Assembly (NCBI RefSeq): GCF_014649115.1 | Contig: NZ_BMSK01000001.1 | Coordinates: 347,416-411,415, forward strand | Direction of reading: 5' to 3' | From: Streptomyces eurythermus | GTDB lineage: Bacteria; Actinomycetota; Actinomycetes; Streptomycetales; Streptomycetaceae | Length of the DNA stretch: 64,000 nucleotides | In this document: positions 1 through 8,604 of the stretch, piece by piece | Position numbering within the stretch: position 1 is the first letter of the stretch | How the letters are laid out: every line of letters begins with the position of its first letter | Notes under the pieces: generated by a model | Told to the model about the DNA's origin: nothing | The model's database searches: none | Seen by the model: only the letters and a program-made list of their open reading frames with translations | Translations under genes and position numbers: made by a program

Positions 1-1669
1 AGGAGGCGATCGCCAGCGGGGTGCCCTCGGTGTCGTACTCGAAGGTGATCCAGTTGCCGTTGCGGTCGTCCAGCTGTTCCAGGACCGCCAGGTCCTCGGA
101 GCGGTCGGCGAAGTGCCGTACCCGGCCCGACTCGGGGTCGGTGAGGGTGTAGCCGTCGTCCACCCGGTCCAGGGGCCAGCGCGGGCCGTGGCCGGGCAGG
201 GTCGGCACGCCCGGGGCGGGATGCGGATAGGCGAGCGTCACCCCGTCCTCGCCGACGAAGACGACACCCTCCGCGTCGATCTCCAGGCGCTGGTCGAGCG
301 TGGAGGACCAGGTCGGGCCGAACCAGCCACCGAGCCGGTACGACGACTCGAACTGACGCTTGACGACGAGGGGCAGGACGCCGGGGAGCGAGACGTCGTT
401 CTGCGGCAGCACCATCCGGCCGGTGGCGACGTCGACGGGATCCTTCTCGCAGACCTTGTCGGCCGGGCGCCGGGAGACGTCCTCCGCGCCCTCCTCGACC
501 GCGTTCCGGGCACCCTTGCGCGCCCCCTGCTCCGCGGCCTCCTCCATACCCTTCTTCAGCCCGAGCCGCAGTCCGCCCCGGGCCAGTCCCGCGCCCTTGC
601 TCCCGACGAGTTCGGGTACGAGACGGCCGAGGAACTCGGCGGGGTCCTTGCGGAAGCTGTCCCACATGGCCTTCGCCGCCTGGTCCGGATGGGCGGCGGT
701 GGTGACCAGGCCGGAGAGCGTCATGCTGACGTTCTGCAGGTACGCGGCGGGGTGGGTGAGGTTGTAGGGATCGAGGGGATTCACGCCGCGGACGAAGGTG
801 ACCAGGCCGGCCGTGCCCTTGATCATGCCCCCGGCGAAGTGGGACAGTTCCAGGCTCGCGGCCACCGAACCGTCCACCACCTCGGTCTTCAGGCGCTCCA
901 GCGGCGGGGGCTCGGCCGGTGCGTGTGCCAGGGCCGAGCGGACCTTGGCCTGCGCCTCGGTGGCGGCGGTGTTGCGCTGCTCGCGGGCCCGGGCCAGCTG
1001 GTGCAGCGCGGCCTGCACATCGGCCTTGCCCGGGTCCTGGAACTCGCCCGGCCGGGGACCGGGATCCTCACCCGCCTCCGCCTTCTCGTTGTAGGCGGCG
1101 ACCCTCTTCTTGTGCGCCTCGTACGCCTCCTTGGACGCCTTCACCCCCTCGCGGTACAGGCGAACGGCCTCCTCGGCCTGCCCTTGCGCCCACGTCACCG
1201 TGTCGGCGTACGTCTCCAGCGCCTCTGCCGCCGCTTCACATGCCTCGGCCGCCTGGGCCCACTTGGCGGGATGCACACCGAACTTCCTGCGGAACGCGTC
1301 CCCGCCCTCACCCCTCCAGCCGGAGGAGTCGACCTTCCTCAGCCCCTGCCCGACCCGGTCGAACGCACCATGGAAGTCCCGCAGATGCTTCGCGGCCTCG
1401 CGGATCTTCGCCGGGCTGCCGTGGACGAGCTCGTTCGCCTCCTCACTCTCACCGAGCTGCTGCTCACCCGGGGTCGCTCCCAGATCGGAGGCGACCCCGT
1501 CCCCCCAGTCCTCCACCACATCGGCCCACTCGTGCACCCCGAGCCGGTCCAGGCCCTCACCGATCTTGTCCGTGGTGTAGTCGACACCCTTGCCCAGCAG
1601 CTTCTTGCCGCCGTCGACCAGGTGCTCACCGCCGCTGAGGAGCTTGTTGGTGATGTTTCCCAGGCCCAT
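1..1669 (-). CDS. Rhs-type polymorphic toxin, N-terminal part (runs off left edge)
   Basis: About 556 codons are visible; the C-terminus lies beyond position 1. The first ~130 residues are helical and WXG-like (a motif reading SSGWRGEGGDAFRRKFG), as in substrates of type VII-like secretion. A long alanine/glutamate-rich helical stretch follows, then DPVDVATGRMVLPQ at about residue 410, the hallmark of the DUF6531/Rhs entry. Beyond it is the start of YD/Rhs repeats (NGNWITFEYDTEG). In this family the C-terminal tip is a variable toxin, which cannot be seen here. The ATG overlaps the upstream stop by 4 bp (ATGA), so the gene is translationally coupled to the 215-aa protein. Secretion by a type VII route is an inference. 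Confidence 0.85.
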   Translation of the reverse strand, partial: MGLGNITNKLLSGGEHLVDGGKKLLGKGVDYTTDKIGEGLDRLGVHEWADVVEDWGDGVASDLGATPGEQQLGESEEANELVHGSPAKIREAAKHLRDFHGAFDRVGQGLRKVDSSGWRGEGGDAFRRKFGVHPAKWAQAAEACEAAAEALETYADTVTWAQGQAEEAVRLYREGVKASKEAYEAHKKRVAAYNEKAEAGEDPGPRPGEFQDPGKADVQAALHQLARAREQRNTAATEAQAKVRSALAHAPAEPPPLERLKTEVVDGSVAASLELSHFAGGMIKGTAGLVTFVRGVNPLDPYNLTHPAAYLQNVSMTLSGLVTTAAHPDQAAKAMWDSFRKDPAEFLGRLVPELVGSKGAGLARGGLRLGLKKGMEEAAEQGARKGARNAVEEGAEDVSRRPADKVCEKDPVDVATGRMVLPQNDVSLPGVLPLVVKRQFESSYRLGGWFGPTWSSTLDQRLEIDAEGVVFVGEDGVTLAYPHPAPGVPTLPGHGPRWPLDRVDDGYTLTDPESGRVRHFADRSEDLAVLEQLDDRNGNWITFEYDTEGTPLAIAS

Positions 1670-2316
1670 CAGCCCTCACCGTCCTGGCCGGCCGTCCGGG
1701 CGCGGGCCTCGGGGGACGGGTCGAAGGTCTCGGCCAGCATCTCCTCGTACCGCTCGCCCGAGACACCGAACCTCTCCTGGACCTCTTCCCGGTCCAGGCC
1801 CGGCAGGGCGATGTCGTCCGAGGCCAGCACCTCGTACGAGGCGTCCTTCCAGCCCTGCCGGCTGTTCGCCCACGCCTGCCGGAACGACTCCTCGCTGTAA
1901 TCCACACCCGAACCGGAGTCCACGATCTGGCCCCAGCTCCTCTTCTGCACCTCCTCCTCGGAGGCGTAGGGATCGCCCACCACCGCGTTCCCGGCGACCT
2001 TGAAGGCACCCTTCACGTACTGGTCCGTCTCGTAGTACGTGCCCGCCGCCAGGCCCGTCCGCGCCGCGAAGCTGTTCCCCTCGATCACCAGCGCCCGGAC
2101 CCCCCACTCCCAGCGCTCACAGAACGACTTGAACTCATCCGTCAGGCCCTGATGGCCCAGCTCCAGACCCGACAAGGCGATATCACCGAAACCCCGGCCG
2201 GCTCCCGCCCGGCCGTCCATGCCCAGTTCCTTCAGCTCCCCCAACGCCTCGGTCAGCCCCTTCGCGATCAGGCCCAGCCCCTGCGTCGTCAGGTCCTTGC
2301 CGCCGTCCCCGCTCAC
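1669..2316 (-). CDS. Conserved hypothetical ESX-like helical protein of the Rhs operon
   Basis: A 215-aa soluble protein with no signal peptide or membrane segment. The N-terminal ~90 residues are helical, with a W-x-W core (CERWEWGVRALVIEGN), and resemble the small helical proteins that accompany type VII-secreted toxins. The C-terminal half is acidic. I chose GTG at 2316 because it overlaps the upstream stop (GTGA); the open frame extends further but would overrun the SseB-like gene. It probably acts as a targeting or chaperone partner of the Rhs toxin, inferred only from gene order and helical character. Confidence 0.7.
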   Translation of the reverse strand: MSGDGGKDLTTQGLGLIAKGLTEALGELKELGMDGRAGAGRGFGDIALSGLELGHQGLTDEFKSFCERWEWGVRALVIEGNSFAARTGLAAGTYYETDQYVKGAFKVAGNAVVGDPYASEEEVQKRSWGQIVDSGSGVDYSEESFRQAWANSRQGWKDASYEVLASDDIALPGLDREEVQERFGVSGERYEEMLAETFDPSPEARARTAGQDGEG

Positions 2317-2807
2317 CGCACGTCCCCCGTCCCGCCGTCGACGTCCACCGCCACCGCATCCGGCACGACCCCCCGCACCGGAGGAAAGAGCATCCCGTCC
2401 TCGCCGTCCGCACAGTCCAGCGCCACCCCGCACGGCACCCCCACCGCCGGTACCGCCGCGTCCAGCAACCGCGCCCCCAGCCACCGCTGATAAGTCCACT
2501 CACGCGCGCCCTCACCCCGCGCCACCGCGAAACGCGCCAACGCGCCCTCGTCGGAGAAGGCGTAGATCCAGCGCACGCCGCCGAAATCCGCCGTCAAAGG
2601 CGCCTCGCCCTCATCCACCGGCACGAGCACCGCCGTACGCCGGAACTCACCCAGCAGGACCGCGAACTCGCGCCTGCCGCGCACAACGCGGTCGGCAGCC
2701 CCTTGCCGGCCGGGCTCGGGCGCGTCCGCGTAGTCGTACAACCGTGACCGGCGCGCCCGCCCCGCCGAGCCGGTCTTTCCCCCGTGTTCGGCCATGGCCG
2801 GGATCAT
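2313..2807 (-). CDS. SseB-like domain protein
   Basis: A 164-aa protein. The central part (FRRTAVLVPVDEGEAPLTAD, then RWIYAFSDEGALARF) matches the SseB N-terminal-type fold, which occurs singly in many Streptomyces proteins near type VII or polymorphic-toxin genes. There is no signal peptide. ATG 2807 was preferred because GGGGG lies 5 bases upstream; ATG 2795 is an alternative. It is the first gene of a three-gene coupled operon with the ESX-like and Rhs genes. An accessory or immunity-type role is an inference. Confidence 0.7.
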   Translation of the reverse strand: MIPAMAEHGGKTGSAGRARRSRLYDYADAPEPGRQGAADRVVRGRREFAVLLGEFRRTAVLVPVDEGEAPLTADFGGVRWIYAFSDEGALARFAVARGEGAREWTYQRWLGARLLDAAVPAVGVPCGVALDCADGEDGMLFPPVRGVVPDAVAVDVDGGTGDVR

Positions 2808-2884
2808 CACACCCCCTGTCGGCGGGTTCAACGCGACAGCCGGCCGAGGGAGCGAGTCCGGCCAACCCGGGGCGCGTACGCGAC

Positions 2885-2915
2885 GGCGCCCGGACCGTGG
2901 GGTGGTCCGGGCGCC
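2885..2915 (-). terminator. Hairpin terminator downstream of the chitinase
   Basis: Perfect 12-bp stem (2885-2896 with 2904-2915) and a 7-nt loop, 20 bp past the chitinase stop. There is no strong U tract, as is common in Streptomyces. Confidence 0.75.
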
Positions 2916-2935
2916 GGGGGAGGGGACGGGGTCGG

Positions 2936-4654
2936 TTACGGGAGGGCGTGGACGTGGGCTCCCACGCTGTTGGACCAGGCGTTGCCCGAGGCCGCGTCCC
3001 AGTTGGTGGACCAGGTCATCGCGCCGCGCAGGTCGGGGTAGGTCTTGGACGGCTTGAAGGTGCCGCAGTTGGCGGCCTTCGTCAGGCAGTCCAGGGCGTT
3101 GTTGACGACCGTCGGGGAGACATAGCCGCCGCCCGCCGCGCGGGTGGAGGCCGGGAGGCCGAGGCCGACCTGGGACGGGGACAGGCCGCCTTCCAGCTGG
3201 ATGCAGGCCAGCGCGGTGAGGAAGTCGACCGTGCCCTGGCTGTAGACCTTGCCGTCACAGCCCAGCATCGAACCGCTGTTGTAGTACTGCATGTTGACGA
3301 CCGTCAGGATGTCCTTGACGTTCAGGGCCGTCTGGAAGTACGAGTTCGACGTCGACTGCATGTCGATCGTCTGCGGGGCCATCGTGATGATCAGCGAGGG
3401 GCCCGCCTTCGCCGACAGGGAGCGCAGGGCCTGCGTCATGTACGTCGCGTTCAGGCCGTTCTCCAGGTCGATGTCGACGCCGTCGAAGCCGTACGTCTGC
3501 ATCAGGCCGTACACGGAGTTCGCGAAGTTCGCCGCCGAGTTCGCGTCGCTGACCGACACCGAGCCCTTCTCGCCGCCGACCGAGATGATGACCTTCTTGC
3601 CGGCCGCCTGCTTGGCCTTGATGTCCGCCTTGAACTGGTCGACCGTGTAGCCGCCGAGGCCGGCCGAGTCCAGGTTGAAGGTCACCGCTCCCGGCGTGGA
3701 CGTGGCGTCCGCGAAGGACACCGCGATGATGTCGTAGGCCGACGGGACGTCCGACAGCTTCTGGACCGTGGCCCCGTTGTTGAAGTTCTGCCAGTAGCCG
3801 GTCACCGCGTGCTTGGGCAGGGAGCCGCCGCCCCCGCCGCCGGAGCCGGTGGTCGTCGTGCCGGTCACCGTGGCCGACTTCGCCGACTCGCCCGCCGCGT
3901 TGGTCGCCGTCACCTGGAAGGAGTACGACGTGGAGGCCGCGAGGCCGGTCACCGTCGCCGACGTGCCCGACACCGCCGTGACCTTCGTGCCGTCGCGGTA
4001 GACGTTGTAGCCCGTCGCACCGGACACCGCCGACCACGACAGGGAGACCGAGGAGGACGTCGAGGACGACACGGCGAGGCCGGACGGGGCCGCCGGGACC
4101 GTCGGGTTCGGGTTGCCGCTCCCGCCGCCGTCGGGTCCGTAGACGGAGAGGTCGTCGGCGTAGTAGGCCGCCTGCCCGTACCAGCCGTGGGTGTAGACCG
4201 TGACCGAGGTGGTGGAGGAGCCGGTGGTGAACGTCGTCTGGAGCTGCTTCCAGGACGGTGTGTCGGGGGTCCAGGTGGAGACGTCCGTGGTGCCCGTGCC
4301 CGTCACGCCGAGGTAGGTGTAGCCGCCCTGGACCCACGCGCTCAGCGTGTACGTCGAGTTGGGCTTGACCGCGACCGTCTGGGAGCACTTGGCGGTGTCC
4401 TGGCCGGCCGGGGTCGCCTTCAGGGCGCCGGTGCCGCCGTGCACGGGGGACGTGACCGTCGTGCCGCTGCCGGCCGTACACGTCCAGTCGGCGAGGCCCG
4501 ACTCGAAGCCCGCGTTCCGCACGTTGTTCACGTCCGCCGCCGAGGCGGGGGAGGCCGCGGCGAGGCCCGCGACCGTGAGGGCCAGGGCGGTGGCGGCGGA
4601 CCATGCCGCAAGGCGCCGTCCGGTGGGTCTGGGTATGCCTGGTGCGCGGTCCAC
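2936..4654 (-). CDS. chiA: Secreted family 18 chitinase with CBM and FnIII domains
   Basis: A 572-aa endo-acting chitinase. It has a Sec signal peptide (residues 1-~34, ending ASPASA), a carbohydrate-binding beta-sandwich module (~35-170), a fibronectin type III domain (~178-265), a Gly/Ser linker and a GH18 catalytic barrel (~280-572). The catalytic signature DGVDIDLE occupies 391-398 with E398 as general acid. GTG 4654 is the start because GGAGG sits 6 bases upstream and the signal peptide begins immediately; an in-frame extension further upstream lacks these. Two DasR-type operators precede it. Architecture and gene context match the S. coelicolor enzyme I know as ChiA; the symbol is by analogy. 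Confidence 0.93.
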   Translation of the reverse strand: MDRAPGIPRPTGRRLAAWSAATALALTVAGLAAASPASAADVNNVRNAGFESGLADWTCTAGSGTTVTSPVHGGTGALKATPAGQDTAKCSQTVAVKPNSTYTLSAWVQGGYTYLGVTGTGTTDVSTWTPDTPSWKQLQTTFTTGSSTTSVTVYTHGWYGQAAYYADDLSVYGPDGGGSGNPNPTVPAAPSGLAVSSSTSSSVSLSWSAVSGATGYNVYRDGTKVTAVSGTSATVTGLAASTSYSFQVTATNAAGESAKSATVTGTTTTGSGGGGGGSLPKHAVTGYWQNFNNGATVQKLSDVPSAYDIIAVSFADATSTPGAVTFNLDSAGLGGYTVDQFKADIKAKQAAGKKVIISVGGEKGSVSVSDANSAANFANSVYGLMQTYGFDGVDIDLENGLNATYMTQALRSLSAKAGPSLIITMAPQTIDMQSTSNSYFQTALNVKDILTVVNMQYYNSGSMLGCDGKVYSQGTVDFLTALACIQLEGGLSPSQVGLGLPASTRAAGGGYVSPTVVNNALDCLTKAANCGTFKPSKTYPDLRGAMTWSTNWDAASGNAWSNSVGAHVHALP

Positions 4655-4726
4655 TGAAGCCTCCGGTGGGGAGTCGGACGGGGAGAGAAGGGGAGAGAGG
4701 ACGGTGGCCACCGCTCGCCCTACAAG

Positions 4727-4765
4727 TTGGTCCAGACCAATCGAGGGTGTCAAGAGGTCCAGACC
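4727..4765 (-). promoter_or_regulatory. Two DasR-type operators (dre) of the chitinase promoter
   Basis: TTGGTCCAGACCAA at 4727-4740 is a perfect inverted repeat around CA. GGTCCAGACC recurs at 4756-4765, 27 bp further on. Both match the GGTCTAGACC-type core bound by the N-acetylglucosamine-responsive GntR repressor DasR, and the duplicated 12-bp element classically described in Streptomyces chitinase promoters. Placement 70-110 bp upstream of the GTG fits the promoter. Confidence 0.8.
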
Positions 4766-4966
4766 GGAAACGTTTCGAGCCGGCGGCTCAACCTGTCCTG
4801 GTTTGGCGGGGCTTGCGGCGGGAGAGTTCCCCACCGGCTTCACTCACGCTGTTCTCCCGGTCATACGGCCGTGGATACAGTGCTCGGGTAGTCACGCAAT
4901 GAAGTCGTCCCGGCGCACCGGAGTGACCCCGGTGGGCCGACGGATGTGAAGAGCGGAGAGCTGCGC

Positions 4967-5821
4967 GTGCCAACAGCCATTGCCGTGACCAGCGCCGACA
5001 TGGCGCTGCCGGCGCAGGACGAGCGGACCGTACCCGCCGTCGTGCTGACCGGACTCGACCGCGGGCCGCTGGACGAGGGCCTCGCCGGACTCCACCGGCT
5101 CACCGAGCAGCACGGATACGTGGTCGTCGTCTGTTCCGAGGCCACCCCGGAGCCGGTCGTCCGGCGGCTGCACACCCTGCGCGCGCTGCTGGAGAGCGAC
5201 CGCATCGCCCTGTTCCGGCCCGCCCTGCCCCCGCTCGGCGTCGCCGTCCTGGCCCGGCAGCTGCGCCAGCTCGCCTCCTGCGATCTGAGCCCGGGCGTGC
5301 TCGCCTCCGCCGGCCGGCTGCTCACCCACTACATCCACGCGGGCGCCGTCCTCGGCTCGGTCGCCCGGCTGGACCGGGTCCCGGTCGGGCTGAAGGCGCA
5401 CGCCAGGTCATGGGTGCCCGGCAGCCAGTTCGCCGTCCTCGCCCACCCCGAACCGCAGGTGGTCCGGGTCGGCCCCGAAGCCGACCTGAAGGGGCCGGAG
5501 TTCGGCACCTGGATGCTGGTCGCCAAGGGGCAGTCGCACAGCGACTGGGTCGCCGGCCTCGGCACCCGGTGGGGGGTGCACGGACTGCGCGAGGCCACGC
5601 TGCCCGCCGAGTCCCCGGTGTGGTGGGGGACCGGCCGCCTGGTCGAGTTCTGCGGCTACCTCGCCGACCTGTCCGTCCTCTACCAACTGGTCACCTCCGT
5701 ACGGCAGACCCGCTGCCACTGGTGCGGCCTCGACGTCATCGGCGACCGCTGCGTCTTCTGCCGCGCCACCTGCGAAGCCCCCGCCCCACCCCGCGCCCTG
5801 GAATCGCGAACGCCCGCCTGA
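4967..5821 (+). CDS. Conserved hypothetical protein upstream of the Tad locus
   Basis: A 284-aa protein of unknown function. The N-terminal ~110 residues look like an alpha/beta domain (VPAVVLTGLDRGPL, then GYVVVVCSEATPEPVVRRL). The C-terminus has a CxxC...CxxC pattern (CHWCGLDV then CVFCRATC), a likely small zinc ribbon. No signal or membrane segment. GTG 4967 follows GGAGAG by 6 bases. It is co-directional with cpaB 57 bp downstream and may be part of the pilus locus; I do not recognise the family. Confidence 0.75.
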   Translation: MPTAIAVTSADMALPAQDERTVPAVVLTGLDRGPLDEGLAGLHRLTEQHGYVVVVCSEATPEPVVRRLHTLRALLESDRIALFRPALPPLGVAVLARQLRQLASCDLSPGVLASAGRLLTHYIHAGAVLGSVARLDRVPVGLKAHARSWVPGSQFAVLAHPEPQVVRVGPEADLKGPEFGTWMLVAKGQSHSDWVAGLGTRWGVHGLREATLPAESPVWWGTGRLVEFCGYLADLSVLYQLVTSVRQTRCHWCGLDVIGDRCVFCRATCEAPAPPRALESRTPA

Positions 5822-5878
5822 CCTGCGCGAACCGACCCGTCCCGCTCGACCGATCCCCCCAATGAGGTTGCACGGTCC

Positions 5879-6583
5879 ATGAACTCCCGTCAGCGCCGCG
5901 GCGTCTTACTGCTGATCCTGTCGGCCCTGTGCGCTCTGGGCGCGTTCGCCGGCGTGCTCTCCTTCGTCCACGACGTGAACACCAAGGTCGGGCCCGAGAC
6001 CACCGCCTACCGGGTCAGGTCCGAGGTGAGGCCGTACACCACCCTGGACGCGGACCAGTTCGAGAAGGTCGAGATGCCCAGGCGGTGGCTGTCCGGCAAC
6101 GCCGTCACCGACCTGGCGCAGATACGCGGCAAGATCGCCGTGACCACCCTGCGCGCGGGCTCCCTGCTCCAGACCGACATGATCGTGGACCGGCCCGCCC
6201 TCCAGCCCGGCCAGCAGGAGGTCGCCATCATGATCGACGCGGCGACCGGAGTGGCCGGGAAGATCACCCCGGGCTCGCGCGTCAACGTCTACGCCACCTT
6301 CGAGGGACGCAAGGAGGGCGACCCCGACCAGTCGAAGATCATCGTCACCAACGCGCGGGTCCTCGACGTCGGCCGGATCACCGTCCTCGACCCCGACGAC
6401 GACGGCCGCCGCCGGCCCACCGACGCCGTCCCCATCACCTTCGCGCTGTCCACCCTCGACGCCCAGCGCCTCACCTACGCCGAGTCCTTCGCCCAGCGCG
6501 TCCGGCTCGCGCTCGTGGCCCCCGGCAGCGAGACCAGCGTCCCCGACCAGGACCGCACCTACGAACTCGCGACGGACAAGTGA
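5879..6583 (+). CDS. cpaB: CpaB/RcpC-like pilus assembly protein (SAF domain), TTA-containing
   Basis: A 234-aa protein with an N-terminal membrane anchor (residues ~9-30), then an SAF domain (~45-110, from RSEVRPYTTLDADQFEKVEM) and an RcpC-like C-terminal part (~112-230). CpaB-family proteins support Flp pilus assembly and stability. Codon 10 is TTA (5906-5908), very rare in Streptomyces and read by the bldA tRNA, so production is probably tied to development. It is the first recognisable gene of a tight operon; tadZ starts 10 bp after its stop. Confidence 0.88.
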   Translation: MNSRQRRGVLLLILSALCALGAFAGVLSFVHDVNTKVGPETTAYRVRSEVRPYTTLDADQFEKVEMPRRWLSGNAVTDLAQIRGKIAVTTLRAGSLLQTDMIVDRPALQPGQQEVAIMIDAATGVAGKITPGSRVNVYATFEGRKEGDPDQSKIIVTNARVLDVGRITVLDPDDDGRRRPTDAVPITFALSTLDAQRLTYAESFAQRVRLALVAPGSETSVPDQDRTYELATDK

Positions 6584-6592
6584 GAGGCGGCC

Positions 6593-7828
6593 ATGCCCAC
6601 CAGGATCCTCCCGGCCGGCGCGGACCCGGACGCCGTCCGCTCCCTCACCACCCTGCTCAGCCAGCTCCCCGACGCCGAACCGCAGCCCCCGGTCACCGAC
6701 TCCACCCAGCTGGTGGACACCCTCGCCCGGCTGGCCGCCGAGTCGGTCGAGGAGCTGCCCGAGGTCGTCGTCGTCCACGAACGCATCGGCCCCGTACCGG
6801 CCCTGGAACTGATCCGCGAGGTCGCCCTGCGCTTCCCGGCCGCCGGTGTCGTCCTCGTCACCAGCGACGCGAGCCCCGGCCTGTTCGCCGCCGCCATGGA
6901 CTCCGGCGCCCGCGGCCTGGTCGGGCTCCCGCTGTCGTACGAGGAACTGGCCGGCCGCGTGCAGGCCGTCGCCCAGTGGTCGGCGGGGGTACGACGCCAC
7001 CTCGGGCACGGGGCCGAGACGCCGGCCGGGCCCGGGGGCAGCGTCGTCACGGTCAGCGGCGCCAAGGGCGGTGTCGGCGCCACGCTGACCGCGGTTCAGC
7101 TGGCCCTCGCCGCCCAGGCCTCCGGCCGCGCCACCGCGCTGGTCGACCTGGATCTGCAGAGCGGTGACATCGCCTCCTACCTGGACGTCCAGTTCCGCCG
7201 CTCGGTGGCCGACCTCGCCGCCATCACCGACATCTCGCCGCGCGTCCTCGCCGACGCCGTCTTCCGCCACGACACCGGGCTCGCCCTGCTCCTCGCGCCC
7301 GCCGAGGGCGAACGCGGCGAGGAGGTCACCGAGCGGGCCGCCCGGCAGCTGGTCGGCGCCCTGCGCTCGCGCTACGAGGCCGTCGTCGTGGACTGCGGCG
7401 CCCAGCTGAGCGGGGCCGGCGCGGCGGCCGTCGAGACCGCCGACACCGCGCTGCTGGTCACCACCCCGGACGTGATCGCCGTACGCGCCGCCAAACGCAC
7501 CGTACGGATGTGGGACCGGCTCCAGATCCGCAAGGCCGAGGAGACCACGGTCGTCGTCAACCGGCACACGCGCGGTACGGAGATCCAGCCCGCGCTGGTG
7601 CAGCGCATCACCGGCACCGCGCTCGCCCGGACCGCCGTACCCGCGGCCTACAAGGAGCTGCAAGGCGTCGTGGACGCCGGACGGCTGCACGAACTCGACG
7701 GCAGGAGCACGGTGAGGCAGGCGCTGTGGGCGCTCGCGGCGGAGCTGGGGCTGGCCGAGGCGGGACAGCAGCCCTCCCACCGGGGGACCGGCCGGGCGGC
7801 GGTGGGCTTCAGGCGGCGGAAGGAATGA
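6593..7828 (+). CDS. cpaE: TadZ/CpaE-like pilus-localising ATPase
   Basis: A 411-aa protein of the ParA/MinD-like family. The first ~125 residues form an atypical receiver domain (from RILPAGADPDAV to GARGLVGLPLSYEEL). An ATPase domain follows with a deviant Walker A, SGAKGGVGAT (K158), and the switch motif ALVDLDLQSGD. TadZ proteins mark the cell site where the Flp machine is built. The C-terminal ~20 residues are basic. Its stop overlaps the start of the next gene (ATGA). Confidence 0.88.
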   Translation: MPTRILPAGADPDAVRSLTTLLSQLPDAEPQPPVTDSTQLVDTLARLAAESVEELPEVVVVHERIGPVPALELIREVALRFPAAGVVLVTSDASPGLFAAAMDSGARGLVGLPLSYEELAGRVQAVAQWSAGVRRHLGHGAETPAGPGGSVVTVSGAKGGVGATLTAVQLALAAQASGRATALVDLDLQSGDIASYLDVQFRRSVADLAAITDISPRVLADAVFRHDTGLALLLAPAEGERGEEVTERAARQLVGALRSRYEAVVVDCGAQLSGAGAAAVETADTALLVTTPDVIAVRAAKRTVRMWDRLQIRKAEETTVVVNRHTRGTEIQPALVQRITGTALARTAVPAAYKELQGVVDAGRLHELDGRSTVRQALWALAAELGLAEAGQQPSHRGTGRAAVGFRRRKE

Positions 7829-8217
7829 GCGGCGCCATGGGGAGACCGGACGGGGACCGGGGACAGGTCAGCGTCGAGTTACTCGGCATGACCCCGCTGA
7901 TCCTGCTGACGCTGGTGCTGATGTGGCAGGCCGTGCTGGTGGGCTACACCTTCACGCTCGCCGGGAACGCCGCCGACGAGGCGGTGCGGGCCGCCACGGC
8001 GGCACCCCGGGGCGGCGCCCGGCAGGCCGCCTGTGCCGAGGCCGGGCTGAGACACCTGTCGGGGGCGTGGCGCGGGGGCGCGTCGGTGCGGTGCGGCACC
8101 TCCGGCTACGTCACCGCCGACGTCTCCGTGAAGGTCCCGGTCCTCTTCCCGGGCGTGATCTCCTTCCCCGCCACCGTGCACGGCCACGCCGGGGCCGTGG
8201 AGGAGGTGACACGCTGA
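7825..8217 (+). CDS. TadE-like pseudopilin, TTA-containing
   Basis: A 130-aa protein with a class III (Flp-type) prepilin signature: G13|QVSVELLG, with Glu at mature +5, followed by a ~22-residue hydrophobic segment. The C-terminal part, with two cysteines (residues ~72 and ~86), would lie outside the membrane. Codon 19 is TTA (7879-7881). ATG 7825 overlaps the tadZ stop; ATG 7837 is an alternative. TadE-like minor pilins need the Tad prepilin peptidase, which is not encoded in this window. Confidence 0.82.
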   Translation: MSGAMGRPDGDRGQVSVELLGMTPLILLTLVLMWQAVLVGYTFTLAGNAADEAVRAATAAPRGGARQAACAEAGLRHLSGAWRGGASVRCGTSGYVTADVSVKVPVLFPGVISFPATVHGHAGAVEEVTR

Positions 8218-8218
8218 G

Positions 8219-8584
8219 ATGGCGTACCGCCGAGCACGCGACCGGGGGCAGGACCGGGGGCAAGACAGAGGTCAAGTCGCCCTCGAATACCTCGGGTTCA
8301 TCCCCGTCCTGCTGATAGTCGGGCTGGCCGGCCTCCAGCTCGGTGCCGTCGCCTACGCCGCCGAACAGGCCGGTACGGCGGCCCGGGCCGGAGCCCGGGC
8401 CGCGTCCCTGGACCGGTCCTACACCCAGGCCTGCGCCGACGCGGTGAGCGGCGTGCTGGACGTGTCCTGCTCGGCCGCCGAAGGCGACGACACGGTGACC
8501 GTCACCGCCACCGTCCGCATCCCCGCCCTCGTGTGGGACCTGGGCGACGCCACCAAGTCCGCGACCATGCCGCTCGACCACTGA
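8219..8584 (+). CDS. Second TadE-like pseudopilin
   Basis: A 121-aa protein. The basic N-terminus carries three DRGQ repeats ending at the processing site G18|QVALEYLG, with the canonical Glu-Tyr at +5/+6, then a hydrophobic helix of ~20 residues. The extracellular part contains two cysteines (in QACADA and DVSCSA). It starts 1 bp after the previous stop, so the two pseudopilins are translationally coupled and probably made as a pair. Confidence 0.82.
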   Translation: MAYRRARDRGQDRGQDRGQVALEYLGFIPVLLIVGLAGLQLGAVAYAAEQAGTAARAGARAASLDRSYTQACADAVSGVLDVSCSAAEGDDTVTVTATVRIPALVWDLGDATKSATMPLDH

Positions 8585-8604
8585 CAAAAGGAGGCGACAG
8601 ACCC

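Noticed and set aside
113..4657. Very long plus-strand open frames opposite the Rhs operon and chitinase (595 and 812 codons)
   Set aside because: Arg/Pro/Gly-rich antisense products with no homology; the opposite strand encodes recognisable proteins with proper starts.
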